Source: Platycnemis pennipes
Taxonomy: Eukaryota > Arthropoda > Insecta > Odonata > Platycnemididae
Assembly (NCBI GenBank): GCA_933228895.1
Contig: OW121857.1
Coordinates: 1,054,001-1,118,000 of the forward strand
Reading direction: 5' to 3'
DNA: 64,000 bases
Shown: piece after piece, positions 24,668 to 35,401 of the stretch
How the letters are laid out: every line of letters begins with the position of its first letter
Numbering within the stretch: the first letter of the stretch is position 1
Translations under genes and position numbers: made by a program
Notes under the pieces: generated by a model
Databases searched by the model: none
What the model saw: the letters and a program-made list of their open reading frames with translations, nothing else
Told to the model about the DNA's origin: nothing

Positions 24668-26030
24668 GTGGTAACATTTACTTTAGCGGCTATAGTACTG
24701 CGATGTGGAAGGCAAGGAGAAACCACCACATTATTATCCCGAGGAGTCGCAGCTACTCCACTCTTTTCTTTCTATCAAGACGTGATGGAACCCTCTAGAG
24801 TAAAATATTCCGGAGGGAAAATAGTCCCAATTCGGATCTCTGGGCGGGGACTACCCGAGACACTACATCAGTCAAGTGTGATAAACATTTAAGGGTAGGA
24901 AATTGGAACGTGTGATCACTTTGGACATACGGAATATTGAACCTGAAGGTGGAAATGCAGAGAGTGGACCTCGATGTATTAGGAATCAGTGAAATGAGAT
25001 GGCCCGAAGGAGACTTCTGGAGCGGAAGTTACAGAATTATTCAAACCGGATCACTGAATGGTAACACTGGAGTAGGCATAATGCTCAGGAAGAGTGCTGG
25101 ACTGCGCGTGAAGAGCTTCCTGCACTACAGTGACAGGATTATAATGTGAAGATTGAGAACAAGCCTACGGATACCATTGTGGTGCACGTTTACATGCCTA
25201 AGTCGGTCTACGAAGATGAATGAGTGGATGACGCCTCCGAAGATATCACGGCAGTTATAAAACTGGTAAAACGAAAAGAAAACATAATTATTTTAGGCGA
25301 CTGGAACGCTGTCGTTGACGAAAGTTAATATGGAAGAATATCTGGAAATATGGTTTGGAAAATCGAAACGAAAGAGGAGAGAGAATACTGGAGTTCTGCA
25401 GACAACATAATTTAAGTAGCGGTTGTCAACACATTGTTTAAAAATCACAACCGCCGTAGTAAAAGTCACAAACGAAGCAACTAAAGATGGTTGAAGCACG
25501 AAAGATCAGTAAAATAGCTCAAGCAAAGAGGGCATTCTATCAAGAGAAGAATCTACTAACAGCTAGAAATACAAGTGTAGAAGTAAGGAAACAATTCATC
25601 AGGTCGTACGTCTGGAGCATGTTTCTTAGCGGCAGCATGGACGATGACAGCAGCGGAGAAGAAAAGAGTGTAAGCATTCGAAATGTGGTGTTACAGAAGA
25701 ATGATGAAGATTTAATGGATCGACCGAGTAAGTAACGAGGAAGTGCTAAGAAGAGTGGGACAAAAGAGAAGTATCCTGAAAACTAAAAAGAAACGGGACA
25801 ACTTAATCGGCCATATCTTGAGACACAATGGCCTGATGAAGACAATCGTCGAAGGAAAATTGAACGGGAAGATTGTAGGTAGGCCTCGTATGTGATACAT
25901 GGAACAGGTTGTAAAGGATGTAAAAAAGAGCCATTACGCTGATATGAAAACGTTGGCCGATAGAAGATCCGAGTGGAAGAATGTGTCAAACCAATCCTAG
26001 AATTGCTGACCGATGATGATGATGAAAATT
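24668..26030 (+). pseudogene. Internally deleted RTE-type LINE remnant (in copy B)
   Basis: This matches the remnant in copy A. Endonuclease-domain motifs (LDVLGISEMRW, GDFWSGSYRII, VGIMLRKSAG) lie at 24937-25149, followed in broken frames by the endonuclease core (IILGDWNAVVDE at about 25287-25322). From about 25487 it carries the C-terminal tail of the RT (ARKISKIAQAKRAFY, then FIRSYVW, then frame-shifted RRVGQKRSIL and HGLMKTIVEGK). It ends in a (GAT)n tract at 26010-26025, as many RTE LINEs do. The RT core is absent. Upstream, 24668-24892 is probably LINE 5' sequence. Confidence 0.65.
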
Positions 26031-26629
26031 TTGTAACTAAAAAACTGAAATATTGCATTAAATGGAGCATTTTCCAAAACTTTGAGCAGACATTAAGTTA
26101 TTAATTAAGCAGTGTTAAGTCATCTGATTGAATGACGTTACAGCCCAGTATTTTATAATTTGTCGAATTTACTTTACCAAGAAATAAATGAACTTTTCAA
26201 AATCAGAGGTTGCGCTCATTTTGAACAGAAACTTTTTTGCTGTTTCACATATCTTGTCCATGATCCGAGTTTTAATATTAGGAACGGTATATTTTGAAAG
26301 TTCTAAGTGTGATCATATAACACGAAAGAGATAAAAAATTGTGAATGAGTTAATAGTAGCCACTTTTGGGGCATGACGTGTCCACTTTTTCGTCCTCATG
26401 AAAATACTCCGGGGATATTCCTATATTTTATTTTTGGAAATGAAACATTTTCTTGTAAATTTCATAACCAAGTGGCTACAAGGAACTAGAGAATTTAAAA
26501 AAATGTCGGTAAAGAAACAAAAAAATGGTTTGATAGAGACATCAGTGTTTCCATCAATACGCCTCAGCTATTTGCAATTGAATGAATATGCAACTAATCG
26601 TCTATTTGTTTCTTTCAAAGGAACAAGTT

Positions 26630-26874
26630 CAGGGGCGTCGGAACTATTTTCGCTGGGAGGGGCCGCATTTTTTGCGGATAGGAGGGGGTAGAGCCTAGAA
26701 TTCCCCTAAAAGTGCATATGAAGATGGTAGAATATGCGTCAAAAGGGAAAAGGCAAGATGGAAACAAGTGAAATTTGATTTTTAATAATGAAGACTAATT
26801 TTTCAAGGGCCCGGGGCAAATTCTGGGGGGGGGGGGCCGAATGCCCCCCATGCCCCTCACTTCCGACGCCGCTG
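26630..26874. mobile_element. hAT-type MITE (in copy B)
   Basis: Ends CAGGGGCGTCGGAA (26630) and TTCCGACGCCGCTG (26874); flanks AACAAGTT and AACTAGTT differ by one base. It is the counterpart of 13304-13565 with 17 bp missing near 26660 and a different G-tract length, which shows post-duplication drift. Confidence 0.7.
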
Positions 26875-28207
26875 AACTAGTTCACGTTCAAGCGACGTCA
26901 GAGCGAATTTCTTTGTGCATAAGCGGTGAGCTCAACTGTCAAATGCTGTACAAATGATCCTCCGAGTAACTAGCCTGCGGTTAATGTCGTTGTACATGTC
27001 ATAAATGCCGAAGGGCCCATGGAATAGAGTGAATTAATATCATTCCAAATCATGAATGACCGAGTTTTATCATTTTAAGTCATCGTCAGGTATAAGTACG
27101 TTATCGTTAAAAGAGTCTCAGTTGCTACACCATCAATATGTAGTAAGGTCGGTGGCTCTATTCTGCAAGAGCAAAAGTTACCCTAATTACGAGCAGTCAC
27201 TAGTCTAAGATGCGGTTGCTGCCTTGTGGAAACAAATTATGATTCCTCGTGGGAAAATCTACCTTCCGTCTCATACTGTTCAATTCGTGCCAAATCCTGC
27301 ACGCTATTTGATTTTTCCCCCTAACGATTTGAAGTGTAGCCCCCTAATCATACTAACCATGTTATTATTGAAATGCAATGCAGGCGATAGTGTGAGCAAA
27401 TTTCGTAATGCTATTTTATGTCGACATTGATAAGGGCAGCGCCTTACAGCGGGATATGTTGTTCAATAAGTGTGGATATGGTACGGTAAAGGTTCAAATC
27501 CTCATATAATGTCGTACAAGTTGATTGTGCCTCATGTAATAATATTTAATTTAGTCAACTAAGTAATTGCTATTATGAAAAAATTTAATTTAACGTGTAA
27601 TTGTAAATAATGACTACATATGGGTCTGAATCTCATTTGGACTCAGTTCGCATTGTAACCCATGCTAAGTGACCCACGAACAAATGTTCATGAGATCTTA
27701 TAAGACATATATTAAGATAAAAACGAAGAAAAGTGTGTCAGTTCCTCATTGGGTTACAGGTACACAAAAATATGCTTTACCAACATGCTACGTGGCTATT
27801 TCTCAAGAAGTACTAAAAATACTCACGAAAGTGTGACACCTCTTGACATTTTCTCTTAATTTTTGATCGTGACGTAGGCTATATTTTCATTTTCAGTGAA
27901 AATATACTCGCGATAAAAAAAGAATCACAGTCACCAAACAATCCACGATAATCTCGGAAAGGTTTTTGGCAAATATATATTTTTTACGGGGTACCATTCT
28001 CAACCATAAACAAAATGTATTGGAGCTAATATCCTGACAAAGAGTAAAAAATCATTTGAGAAAGCATGCCAAGGTTCAAGAAACAAATATTATATTTCAG
28101 TATCTCTGACCATCAATCGCACGTTAAGTGAGAGAAAGATAGGAACTTGCTATTGCGAAAATGACGAAAATAATTAAATCCTCATAGTGCATTGGTAAGA
28201 TAATTTA

Positions 28208-28597
28208 GTGTTCGCCGTTATAACATATGTGGGTCCCTTATCTCCTATTCCCAAGGCAAGGCAAAAAGCTAAGGCAATATCACGAAAAACATTGAGCATA
28301 TGCACTAACCAAATAGCATATCATTATATAACAGGGGTGTATAATGTGGGTGGGGTGGATGTCCATGAAAACGGAGTTGGCAACTACGAAATAAAAGCCA
28401 GGAGGGAAGGATGTTCGTGGCTACTTTTTAACAGTGCGCTTGATAAGTGCGTAGTCAACAATTGGAAATTGCACAGGATCGTAAATTATAGTAACATTAC
28501 ATTACTAAATTTTCAATCATGCATGACGTTAGGTCTACTGCGAGCGGAGGACATCACGGTTGGATGCGATAGCAAAGGAACAAGAATCACGAAATAG
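28208..28597 (+). CDS. Unrecognised 129-codon ORF in copy B, partly kept in copy A
   Basis: The C-terminal 86 codons are also open in copy A (minus strand, 11837-11577) with two or three amino-acid differences, whereas the N-terminal 40 codons are not. The product matches no family I know and shows no signal peptide, membrane segment or motif. Conservation between the copies is explained by their overall near-identity, so this is weak evidence for a gene. It might be cargo of the TTAA element or a chance ORF. Confidence 0.15.
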   Translation: MFAVITYVGPLSPIPKARQKAKAISRKTLSICTNQIAYHYITGVYNVGGVDVHENGVGNYEIKARREGCSWLLFNSALDKCVVNNWKLHRIVNYSNITLLNFQSCMTLGLLRAEDITVGCDSKGTRITK

Positions 28598-30190
28598 GGC
28601 CGCACACAGGAAAGGGAGTCTATCAGATTCCATGAGGCAGGATATTGCTTCTCATACTATTGTAGCAGGTGACGGTAGAAAATGGTATAACAAATCTACA
28701 TCTATGTGATTCCCTGCAAGCCACCGCGAGGGTGTGCGGCAGGGGGTGTAGATCACCAAACATGCACAAGACTACTGCATGGAACTATTGACATGCAATA
28801 GGCTACTACATGGAAACATGCTACATAGAGTTTGACTGTTATTAACTACTTAGTAATAAAGGGATTGGTTGTTAATACATGCATTATGCACTCCAGACAA
28901 TTCTACAATATTTCACCTTACTATCCCTTTGCAATGATGCGTATTGTGTTCTCTTATAGTACGGGGAAAAATTACATTTTGAATCTATCAGTACGACAAT
29001 CTCTCTCTTTCTAATCTTATTAATCCGGTTGAATCTAAACCAATACGCTTGTTTTTAATAGGTATGTGCCTAACATATCTTCAGTAAAGCTATCCGTTTT
29101 AAATTTCTATAATAGATTTAAAATGTGGCTCACAAGAGATATTTATGTGCAAGAAGTACAATCTCGCCTTGCATTATCGTTATTTCTTGGTTTTAATTTG
29201 TGAACGCGTGAGTTAAGTCCACACATTTTCCTGCAAAAATGTAGGATTGTTTTTCAATTATTAATGTTAATGAGACTAACATTTAATTTACATTTTTTTA
29301 ATGAACTTCAAACTATAAAGTCATTGTTATTTGGCAGTTGAAAACTAAATAAAAATCGTTCGAAGCATTGTAATAGTCTCATTTTAATTATCCAATTTCA
29401 ATTCATTATCAGTTTCAATATCGCCCAACAATACGAAAACTCAATATTTTGCAATTGTTCTAAATAGCAATGTCAAAATATGAAACTAACGACACGATAT
29501 TTCGTATTAAAAAAACAAATTGGTGTGAATAAATAGCATAAAAATTAGTTTGTGGAGGTTTTGAAAGAAATAGGTTGATCCTTTTCTCGACGCCCAGACA
29601 CAGTGGAATATCTCACCAAGATCGCTCAGACCCTCCGTCAACCTTCCACACTGCTCTTCGAGCGAGGATGAAACTTGATCGCTTAGAGATAAGGAAGCCC
29701 TCCCCTCCCCCCTCCGCCTCTCCCTCTCGGAGCGTCTCGGAGGCGAGATGAAGCGGTGGAATGGGGAGAGGAGGGGAAGATTGGGCGGGAAAAATATGAG
29801 GGGAACGCCTCAGCTTGCGTTTAGATCGGTGAACGCGATGCATCGTCTCGCAATTTTAGATGCTGCAGGAATGGGTCGTAAGACGAGCACATGGCATTAG
29901 TCTCTTCTTTAATATGTAGGATTATAAATTGGCTGTGTCGAAGGAATTTTCCATTTACGTTCATACACCGCTGCGATAGGCGTTCAAAAACGCATAAAAA
30001 CAGTAAAGTTTAACATGCGATTTCTTGATTTTTCAAGGCTCAGAGAAGATATTTCCTCGATAGGACCAAATACTCAACCTTTGCGCATAATATAATGAAA
30101 ACAAAATGGACGTATCTATCATAATACGAGCATGGCATTTAAAATAAAAATAGTCTGCAGCGGCATTATTTGGCGAGGTGTTGAACACCC

Positions 30191-30681
30191 TTAAATATCT
30201 TGGTATAATAATAGATGAAAATATCACCTGGAGATTGCATGTCAACAAACTAATATCTGAAATGTTGTCTATCTTAAGAACATTCTTTACCTTACGATAT
30301 TTATGTCCATTAACAGTTGTTCGTTCGGTATATTGCGCTCCAGTTGAGTCAAGGTTGCAATATGGCATTTCTTGTTGGGGAGGAGCCTATATTACCAACA
30401 TTAAGCCTCTGCAGATTGCCCAAAAGAAGCTCATTAGAGTGATATTCAAACAGCCAAACACTCAGAACTCGTTACCTTTATTCCAAACGTTTGCTGTGCT
30501 ACCCCTAAGGTATCTATTTGTTTTTAAGGTGCTCAAGATATTTTATATTCGTGGTGGAAACAGAACAAAGCCAACCGAATACTCTGGTAAATTGAGGTCA
30601 AAAAAAGATATTTCGATGTTAGGTTAAGGTACTGTAATACCTAAACCCAGTAATGAAGCATTCAAACAAACATATGTATAT
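30191..30681 (+). pseudogene. LINE segment 3: RT C-terminal region
   Basis: Starting at the TTAA junction, the frame gives KYLGIIIDENITWRLHVNK, the conserved thumb-side motif of jockey/CR1-type RTs, then SRLQYGISCWGG and LQIAQKKLIRVIF, all standard for the C-terminal part of this ORF2 type. A stop follows near 30625, after which the reading continues in broken form up to 30681, where the gypsy LTR begins. Confidence 0.85.
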
Positions 30682-31065
30682 TGTAACGATAAGTGTCGTT
30701 ACAAGAATTTTTTTTTGTTTTTTTTTTAATTTTCCCGCGTGTGACGTGTGATCCAAGTGCGAAGCTCGGCGTAGCCTCGTGATGTAGTAGTTACTGAAGT
30801 CCCCGATGTAAGCGCATGTGTTTTGGGGTGTGAGGCGCATGTGTTTTGGGGAAGAGAAAAAGGAAGAAGGAGACGAGTGCGGGCGATCGGTCGAGGCGGA
30901 CCGAGGGAACCCGGCCGGAGAAGACTAGACGCGGAGACATCCGATGTGTGATACGAGAGGAAGACCGCTAAGTAAGTGACACAAAAATTTTTTTTGGTGA
31001 ATTGTACTGTCGCCTGTAAGAAGAAACTGTTATATGTAGCGAGGAGACGAACTGGGACTGCTACA
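30682..31065 (+). repeat. 5' LTR of the gypsy element (384 bp)
   Basis: Begins TG and ends CA. It contains poly-T near the start, a duplicated GCGCATGTGTTTTGGGG, and a GC-rich centre. It differs from the 3' LTR by scattered substitutions and a few short indels. Confidence 0.9.
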
Positions 31066-31070
31066 TAATT

Positions 31071-31086
31071 TGGTGCCGTGACCAGG
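31071..31086 (+). promoter_or_regulatory. Candidate primer-binding site of the gypsy element
   Basis: TGGTGCCGTGACCAGG starts 6 bp after the 5' LTR. Position and the TGG start are as expected for a tRNA-primed reverse transcription site; I cannot name the tRNA. Confidence 0.55.
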
Positions 31087-31198
31087 ATCCGAACAGAAGT
31101 GCTACGTGATCACCCCGTGTACCCTTTAGTTGTGTTAAAATTCATTACGCTGGGTCTGAAGTTGCTCTTTTTGTGTTGTTAGGAAGGAGTTAAAAAAA

Positions 31199-31933
31199 AT
31201 GGAGGGGCAGAACGATTCATTAACTAAATATAGTGAAAGAAAGTTAACCGCAGATTCTGACGATGGGTCGGCCGAGTTTAATACTCTGACGCGACCGGAA
31301 CCACCCGTCGATTCAAATGAGGGCGGATCCCCGATTGGACTTGAACTGTCGGAACGAATGCAATCATTATCCATGGCTGATTGAAATCCTAGGCAAATTC
31401 CGACGTCAATTGAGACGTTGCTCCAGTTCATGCAGCAAGAGAAATTAGAACGCGAGGAGAAGGAAAAGTTAGAAAAGGCGGAAAGAGACGAAATTAAGCG
31501 GCTACTTTTGGTGGAAGTCACAGATCACAAGGCGCGAATTGAGAATATGGAACACAATGCCCAGCGATTGCGACATTATACGGACGAGACCAAGGTTACA
31601 ATAGATCGTAGCATTCAATCACTTAAGCGCGAAGTAGGTGTCGTTCAAGCGAAAGTCGCAGAAGTATTGGCTCAAGGACTAGAAACCCAGGATAGTTACC
31701 AAATGGCCCTTGGTCGAATCGAGCGTTTAGAGGGTAAAGTGCAAGGTCTTAATTTGGGACAAGCACACTTGCCAACGAATAGGACCGTTATTGAAGGGAT
31801 GGTTAAACCCAGATTCAGAGACAATTTTATTTTCCCATTCCAGGCTCACATGCTGCCCGACGCATTAGGTTTGGATGGATTTCGAGGATCCGTGAATACT
31901 TCTATGAATACCAAGGGCTTCAATTGTTCCTAA
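31199..31933 (+). pseudogene. gag-like ORF of the gypsy element
   Basis: Reading from the ATG at 31199, an in-frame TGA (31382-31384) splits a 61-codon N-terminal part from a second open part starting near 31388. The second part has a long, highly charged coiled-coil (EEKEKLEKAERDEIKRL, then heptad-like DETKVTIDRSIQSL) typical of some Ty3/gypsy gag proteins. From about 31825 the reading enters a 45-bp inverted repeat that is foreign to gag, so the C-terminal half, including any zinc knuckle, is missing. Confidence 0.6.
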
Positions 31934-31973
31934 TGAGTCGGGCAGCTTGTGAGCCTGGAATGGGAAAATAAAA
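31825..31973. repeat. Foldback: 45-bp imperfect inverted repeat, 59-bp loop, inside gag
   Basis: The arms 31825-31869 and 31929-31973 pair with two mismatches and include CCCATTCCAGGCTCACA on the left and TGTGAGCCTGGAATGGG on the right. The hairpin interrupts gag. It could be a foldback insertion or an inverted duplication made during the internal deletion. Confidence 0.7.
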
Positions 31974-32117
31974 TACCCTAATTCGTGTCGTAAGTCCTCG
32001 GTCCATTGAAAATCCAGAAAATGAGTTGAAAATAGAATAAATACTAACGAAACTGACTTAAGTGAATGGGGATGGGTTGTAACATTGATTCCTTAAATTA
32101 TAAGAAAGAAAAAAAAT

Positions 32118-32196
32118 TGACTTCACCGGGACTCGAACTCAGGTCGCCCGGGGCAAAAGCGATCGGCTGTGCGCCTTAACGCACGCGGCTACGCCG
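32118..32196 (-). repeat. tRNA-like sequence inside the gypsy element
   Basis: On the minus strand a box-A-like GGCGTAGCCGCGTGCG is followed by GCCTTAAGGCGC-type pairing and a strong box-B-like GAGTTCGAGTCCC about 50 bp later. Total length is about 75 bp, like a tRNA. Acceptor pairing is imperfect (CTTC with GAAG only), so I favour a SINE head or tRNA pseudogene. It lies in the gap between gag and RNase H. Confidence 0.45.
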
Positions 32197-32376
32197 GAAG
32201 TTGAAGTGGCAGCCTTACTTGAAGATACTGATTCTGCGCCAAATCTTTACTTGCTTATATCTCTCGAACCCGGGCCTATGGGGAAGAAAGCCGTGACACT
32301 TTTTCTGCATTTCCTTTATAGTTTCAGAAATTAACATCGGCATTCGGATCCCGCACATCACTCTCGCGATGTCTCC

Positions 32377-33936
32377 TTGTTAGCTATAGTGTGGGCTCTG
32401 CAGAAACTCCGGACTATTACGCTTGACCAAGAGTTAATTATTATTTCGGATCACAAAGCTCTTACCTTCTTGAAGACTTGCCGATTAAACCATGGTAGGC
32501 TGTCCCGTTGGGTTTTGTTCCTTCAAGGATTCAATTTTTCGATCCAACACTGCGCAGGTAAACAAAATATTGTCGCCGATTGGTTGAGTCGTAACCCGGT
32601 AGAAAAAACTATGGAAGAGTATTCAACGAATGAATTTCGGGTAGCTCTTATAGACCTTAAAATAAGCGAATTTCCTGAGCAAGCCATGAAAAGTTTAGCG
32701 GCGCTACTGCGACAGGACCCTTATTTAGGAAAAATATGGTTAAAATTTATGGGAGAATTGTCTGACGCCGATGAAGAGTATAGGAAAATTTCCCGCCGGT
32801 CTCTTCGTTTTCGGATGCAGGATCGTATTTTGCTATTCAATGTCAGTCGGACCGGAACTCAGTTTAAAATATATGTTCCCGCCTGTCTGCATTCAAAATT
32901 AATTTCATTTGCACATACTAGTAATGGGCATTGTGGTGTTTTTAAAACATATTGCTGGTTAGTTGACAAATATTATTGGAAAGGAATTAAAAAAATGATC
33001 AGAACACAATTGCGGACTTGTGATCTGTGTCAGAGGACAAAATTCCCGAATAAATATTTGGAAGGTCCGTTACAAAATATAATACCTACTAAACCTCAGG
33101 AAATCTATGCTGTGGACATTTATGGGCAGATACCTAAGACAAGATTTGGAAATAGATATATTTTTGTTGTTATTGATGTGTTCTCATAATTTGTCCAGGT
33201 ATATCCCTTGAATAAGCCTGATGCCAAGAATTGTTTAAGGCAATTGATTAATCATTACTTTCCCTTGTGTGGTATCCCAGATTCTATTTTATCGGACCAT
33301 GGAACGCAATTTACCTGCCGCCTTTGGAGACAATCTTTGAAAGATTTAGGGGTAAAAACTATTTATTCGTCTATTAGAAGGCCGCAGTTCAACCCCAGCG
33401 AAAGGGTGATGCGGGAACTATCGCGCGCGTTTCGTACCTATTGTTTCGATAACCACCAGAGTTGGTTTGAATTGGTGCCTTGGATAAACAAATGGTTTAA
33501 TAACCTCGCTCATGAGAGTATTGGGTTTACTCCAGTTCAGGTCCATTTCGGTCGGCCACCTTCACGCGAATGCGACGGCGAGTTAAATTTGATAAGTGTC
33601 CCCAATATTGATCATCAGCAGATAAAACAAATTGTTTTACGAAATTTAGAAAAATCTGGAGGTAGAAGAAAAAAGTGTCAAAGAAAAAAGATACATCTAT
33701 TTCAAGTAAATGATATCGTGTTATTACGAACCCCCATGGTGTCAGATTCGAAGGCAGAACTTTTTCACAAGTTTTTTCATTTTTATACTGGTCCATACAA
33801 GATTTCTCGTCTCTGTGGACCGAAATCTTGTTATCTATTGGACAAAACGGGGAAGGAAATAGGAGCCTATAATTTTGCTAGCCTTAAGCCATATTACGCC
33901 CCAGACCCAGTTCGCGATGAGACTTCGACGAATTGA
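32377..33936 (+). pseudogene. pol remnant of the gypsy element: RNase H and integrase
   Basis: RNase H is recognised by IISDHKALTFL and GKQNIVADWLSR. A zinc-binding H2C2 finger follows (HTSNGHCG ... CDLCQRTKFPN). The integrase core shows all three acidic residues: the first Asp in YAVDIYGQ, the second in LSDHGTQFT, and the Glu in NPSERVMREL. A GPY/F-type module (YTGPYKISRL) is at the C-terminus, near 33790. An in-frame TAA at 33187-33189 separates two otherwise open parts. The RT and protease that should precede it are absent. No env-like ORF follows. Confidence 0.85.
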
Positions 33937-34122
33937 GTTTTTTTGTGTTTTCCAAGAACAGTTGTTTAGTTCAGTTCTTTAGTTAAATAAGGAAGTCGCC
34001 CCATGCATGTCATTCAAGTGCCAACATCCCCTGGATAAACAATACGTGTGACTGCTTCTGTTTTCTTTTTGTTTTCTACGATTTTACATGCATGTGGGAA
34101 CACCTTATTTAAGTCGGGGCCA

Positions 34123-34504
34123 TGTAACGATAAGTGTCGTTACAAGTATTTTTTTTGTTTTTTTTTAATTTTCCCGCGTGTGACGTTTGATCAAAGTGCG
34201 AAGCTCGGTGTAGCCTCGTGATGTAGTAGCCACTGAAGTCCCCGATGTAAGCGCATGTGTTTTGGGGTGTGAGGCGCATGTGTTTTGGGGAAGAACGGAG
34301 GAAGAAGGAGACGAGTGCGGGCGATCGGTCGAGGCGGACCGAGGGAACGAGAGCCCGGCCGGAGAAGACGCGGAGACATCCGATGTGTGATACGAGAGGA
34401 AGACCGCTAAGTAAGTGACACAAATATTTATTTTGGTGAATTGTACTGTCGCCTGTAAGAAGAAACTGTAATACGTAGCGAGGAGACGAACTGGGACTGC
34501 TACA
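34123..34504 (+). repeat. 3' LTR of the gypsy element (382 bp)
   Basis: It matches the 5' LTR over its full length with short indels. The sequence just upstream (GTCGGGGCCA) is only a weak polypurine tract. Confidence 0.9.
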
Positions 34505-34992
34505 ATATCTTGCACCAAAGTTGTTCTGTTCCCTTCTAGTCGACTGTGGAAACAAAAGTCCACGGCTATATTTCTGGGCAAACTAAAAAAATGGTTGTTA
34601 TCCAAGGGGAGAGTGATGAAGTGGAAAAGCTATTAAAAGTTGTTGTGTGATATCGGTGGTTTAAAATATGTACTTTTTTGTATATAGATTGTTAAATTGA
34701 TTAATTTTTATTCTGTCTGTACTGTTATATTGCTCATTACTGTTCTGTACTGATCTATTTCATTGATTTGAACACAATTTTTGAATATACAAAGTGTATA
34801 TTAGCCACTAGGTTTAATACTTGTGTAGATTAGCACCAGCCGCTGCTTGCAATTGTTTATGATGGTAACCCCAACTCAGGTAATCCTCTGGGGTACCTAT
34901 ATTCCCCTCTAAATTGAAGTTTTTTGTATTATTTGTATTTGTATGTTTAATTTTTTCTTAGAGGTGGAATAAAAATTATTATTATTATTATA
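34505..34992 (+). pseudogene. LINE segment 4: C-terminal end, 3' UTR and (ATT)n tail
   Basis: After the gypsy element, using one ATAT, the frame reads YLAPKLF, a motif found close to the ORF2 end of jockey/CR1-type LINEs. It continues as a broken coding end until about 34650, then an AT-rich 3' UTR, and stops in AATAAAAATTATTATTATTAT. The microsatellite tail marks the LINE 3' end. Similar ATT tails are seen near 57800 and 60170. Confidence 0.75.
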
Positions 34993-35065
34993 TACAGTGA
35001 GTTAAATATCTCCCATGTTCTTTTTTATATATCAATCATATTTATAATCAATCCTATTTCTTTCA

Positions 35066-35401
35066 GATGTCCATTAAGTCTACGCTGTTGGCCGCGCAGA
35101 ATGGCGCCCTCTTCCTGAAGAGGGAGGAGATGTTGGAAGGGGCGGTATACATGGTGGAGCAAATAGAGAGTATGGAGCCGAGGTTTTGAAGAGCCCTAGT
35201 GGCGGAGATAGTATTTGACGGAGCGAGGAGGAAGCTCTTTCTCCCAAAATACCTGCGGTACACGGAAGCGGAGATTCTTCTGTTGTCAATACGCCAATGG
35301 CTGGGGGAGGGATTGCATGTGAAAAGAAATAAGAACCTGTTAATCATCGAATGAATAGGTGTGTGAAAGCGAACAACGTACTCCCAAGATGAAATAAAAA
35401 T
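35066..35401 (+). pseudogene. Terminal-exon-like remnant, unknown protein
   Basis: A polypyrimidine tract and AG (TTTCTTTCAG, ending 35065) precede an ATG at 35066. The frame runs to a stop at 35352, with one in-frame TGA near 35187, and an AATAAA lies at about 35394. Sequence: MSIKSTLLAAQNGALFLKRE, then a block with RKLFLPKYLRYTEAEILLL, ending KNLLIIE. The LPK(Y/R)..LT..(D/E)(I/L) style resembles short C-terminal exons in some arthropod transposon-associated proteins, but I cannot name a family. It is more GC-rich than its surroundings. The minus-strand ORFs here are shadows. Confidence 0.4.

Larger units (their letters stand above)
22252..30190. mobile_element. TTAA element, copy B (7939 bp), inserted in the LINE
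   Basis: It starts GGGTGTTCAAC (22252) and ends GTTGAACACCC (30190), with TTAA at 22248-22251 and 30191-30194. Deleting it with one TTAA joins the LINE codons as FIKYLG, a conserved RT motif, so these ends are exact and the TTAA duplication is genuine. Internally it mirrors copy A: inner GC-rich end, SINE-like piece, RTE remnant (24668-26030), hAT MITE (26630-26874), dispersed repeat, outer GC-rich end (29600-29820). Small differences from copy A include a 17-bp deletion in the MITE and an 11-bp insertion near 29733. No transposase was recognised. Confidence 0.85.
30682..34504 (+). mobile_element. Ty3/gypsy LTR retrotransposon, 3823 bp, internally deleted
   Basis: Two LTRs (30682-31065 and 34123-34504) start TGTAACGATAAG and end GGACTGCTACA. 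ATAT precedes the left LTR (30678-30681) and follows the right (34505-34508), a 4-bp duplication. A primer-binding-like TGGTGCCGTGACCAGG lies 6 bp inside the left LTR. Order inside: gag-like coiled-coil ORF, then RNase H, H2C2 zinc finger and integrase. Protease and nearly all of the RT are missing. The LTRs are very similar, so insertion is fairly recent, but the internal part is damaged: in-frame TGA in gag, stop at 33187, deletion of RT, and foreign inserts at 31825-31973 and near 32118. Confidence 0.9.

Noticed and set aside
25840..25866. CTGATGA ... GAA sequence resembling a hammerhead ribozyme core
   Set aside because: It lies in the coding tail of the RTE remnant (GLMKTIVEG), and the required GAAA after stem II and the flanking stems I and III are absent.
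9997..30190. Explaining the 8-kb inverted arms as an assembly error or simple inverted segmental duplication
   Set aside because: Identity stops exactly at TTAA in both copies, and copy B removes cleanly to restore the LINE frame, which points to transposition. Long reads would still be needed to exclude assembly problems fully.
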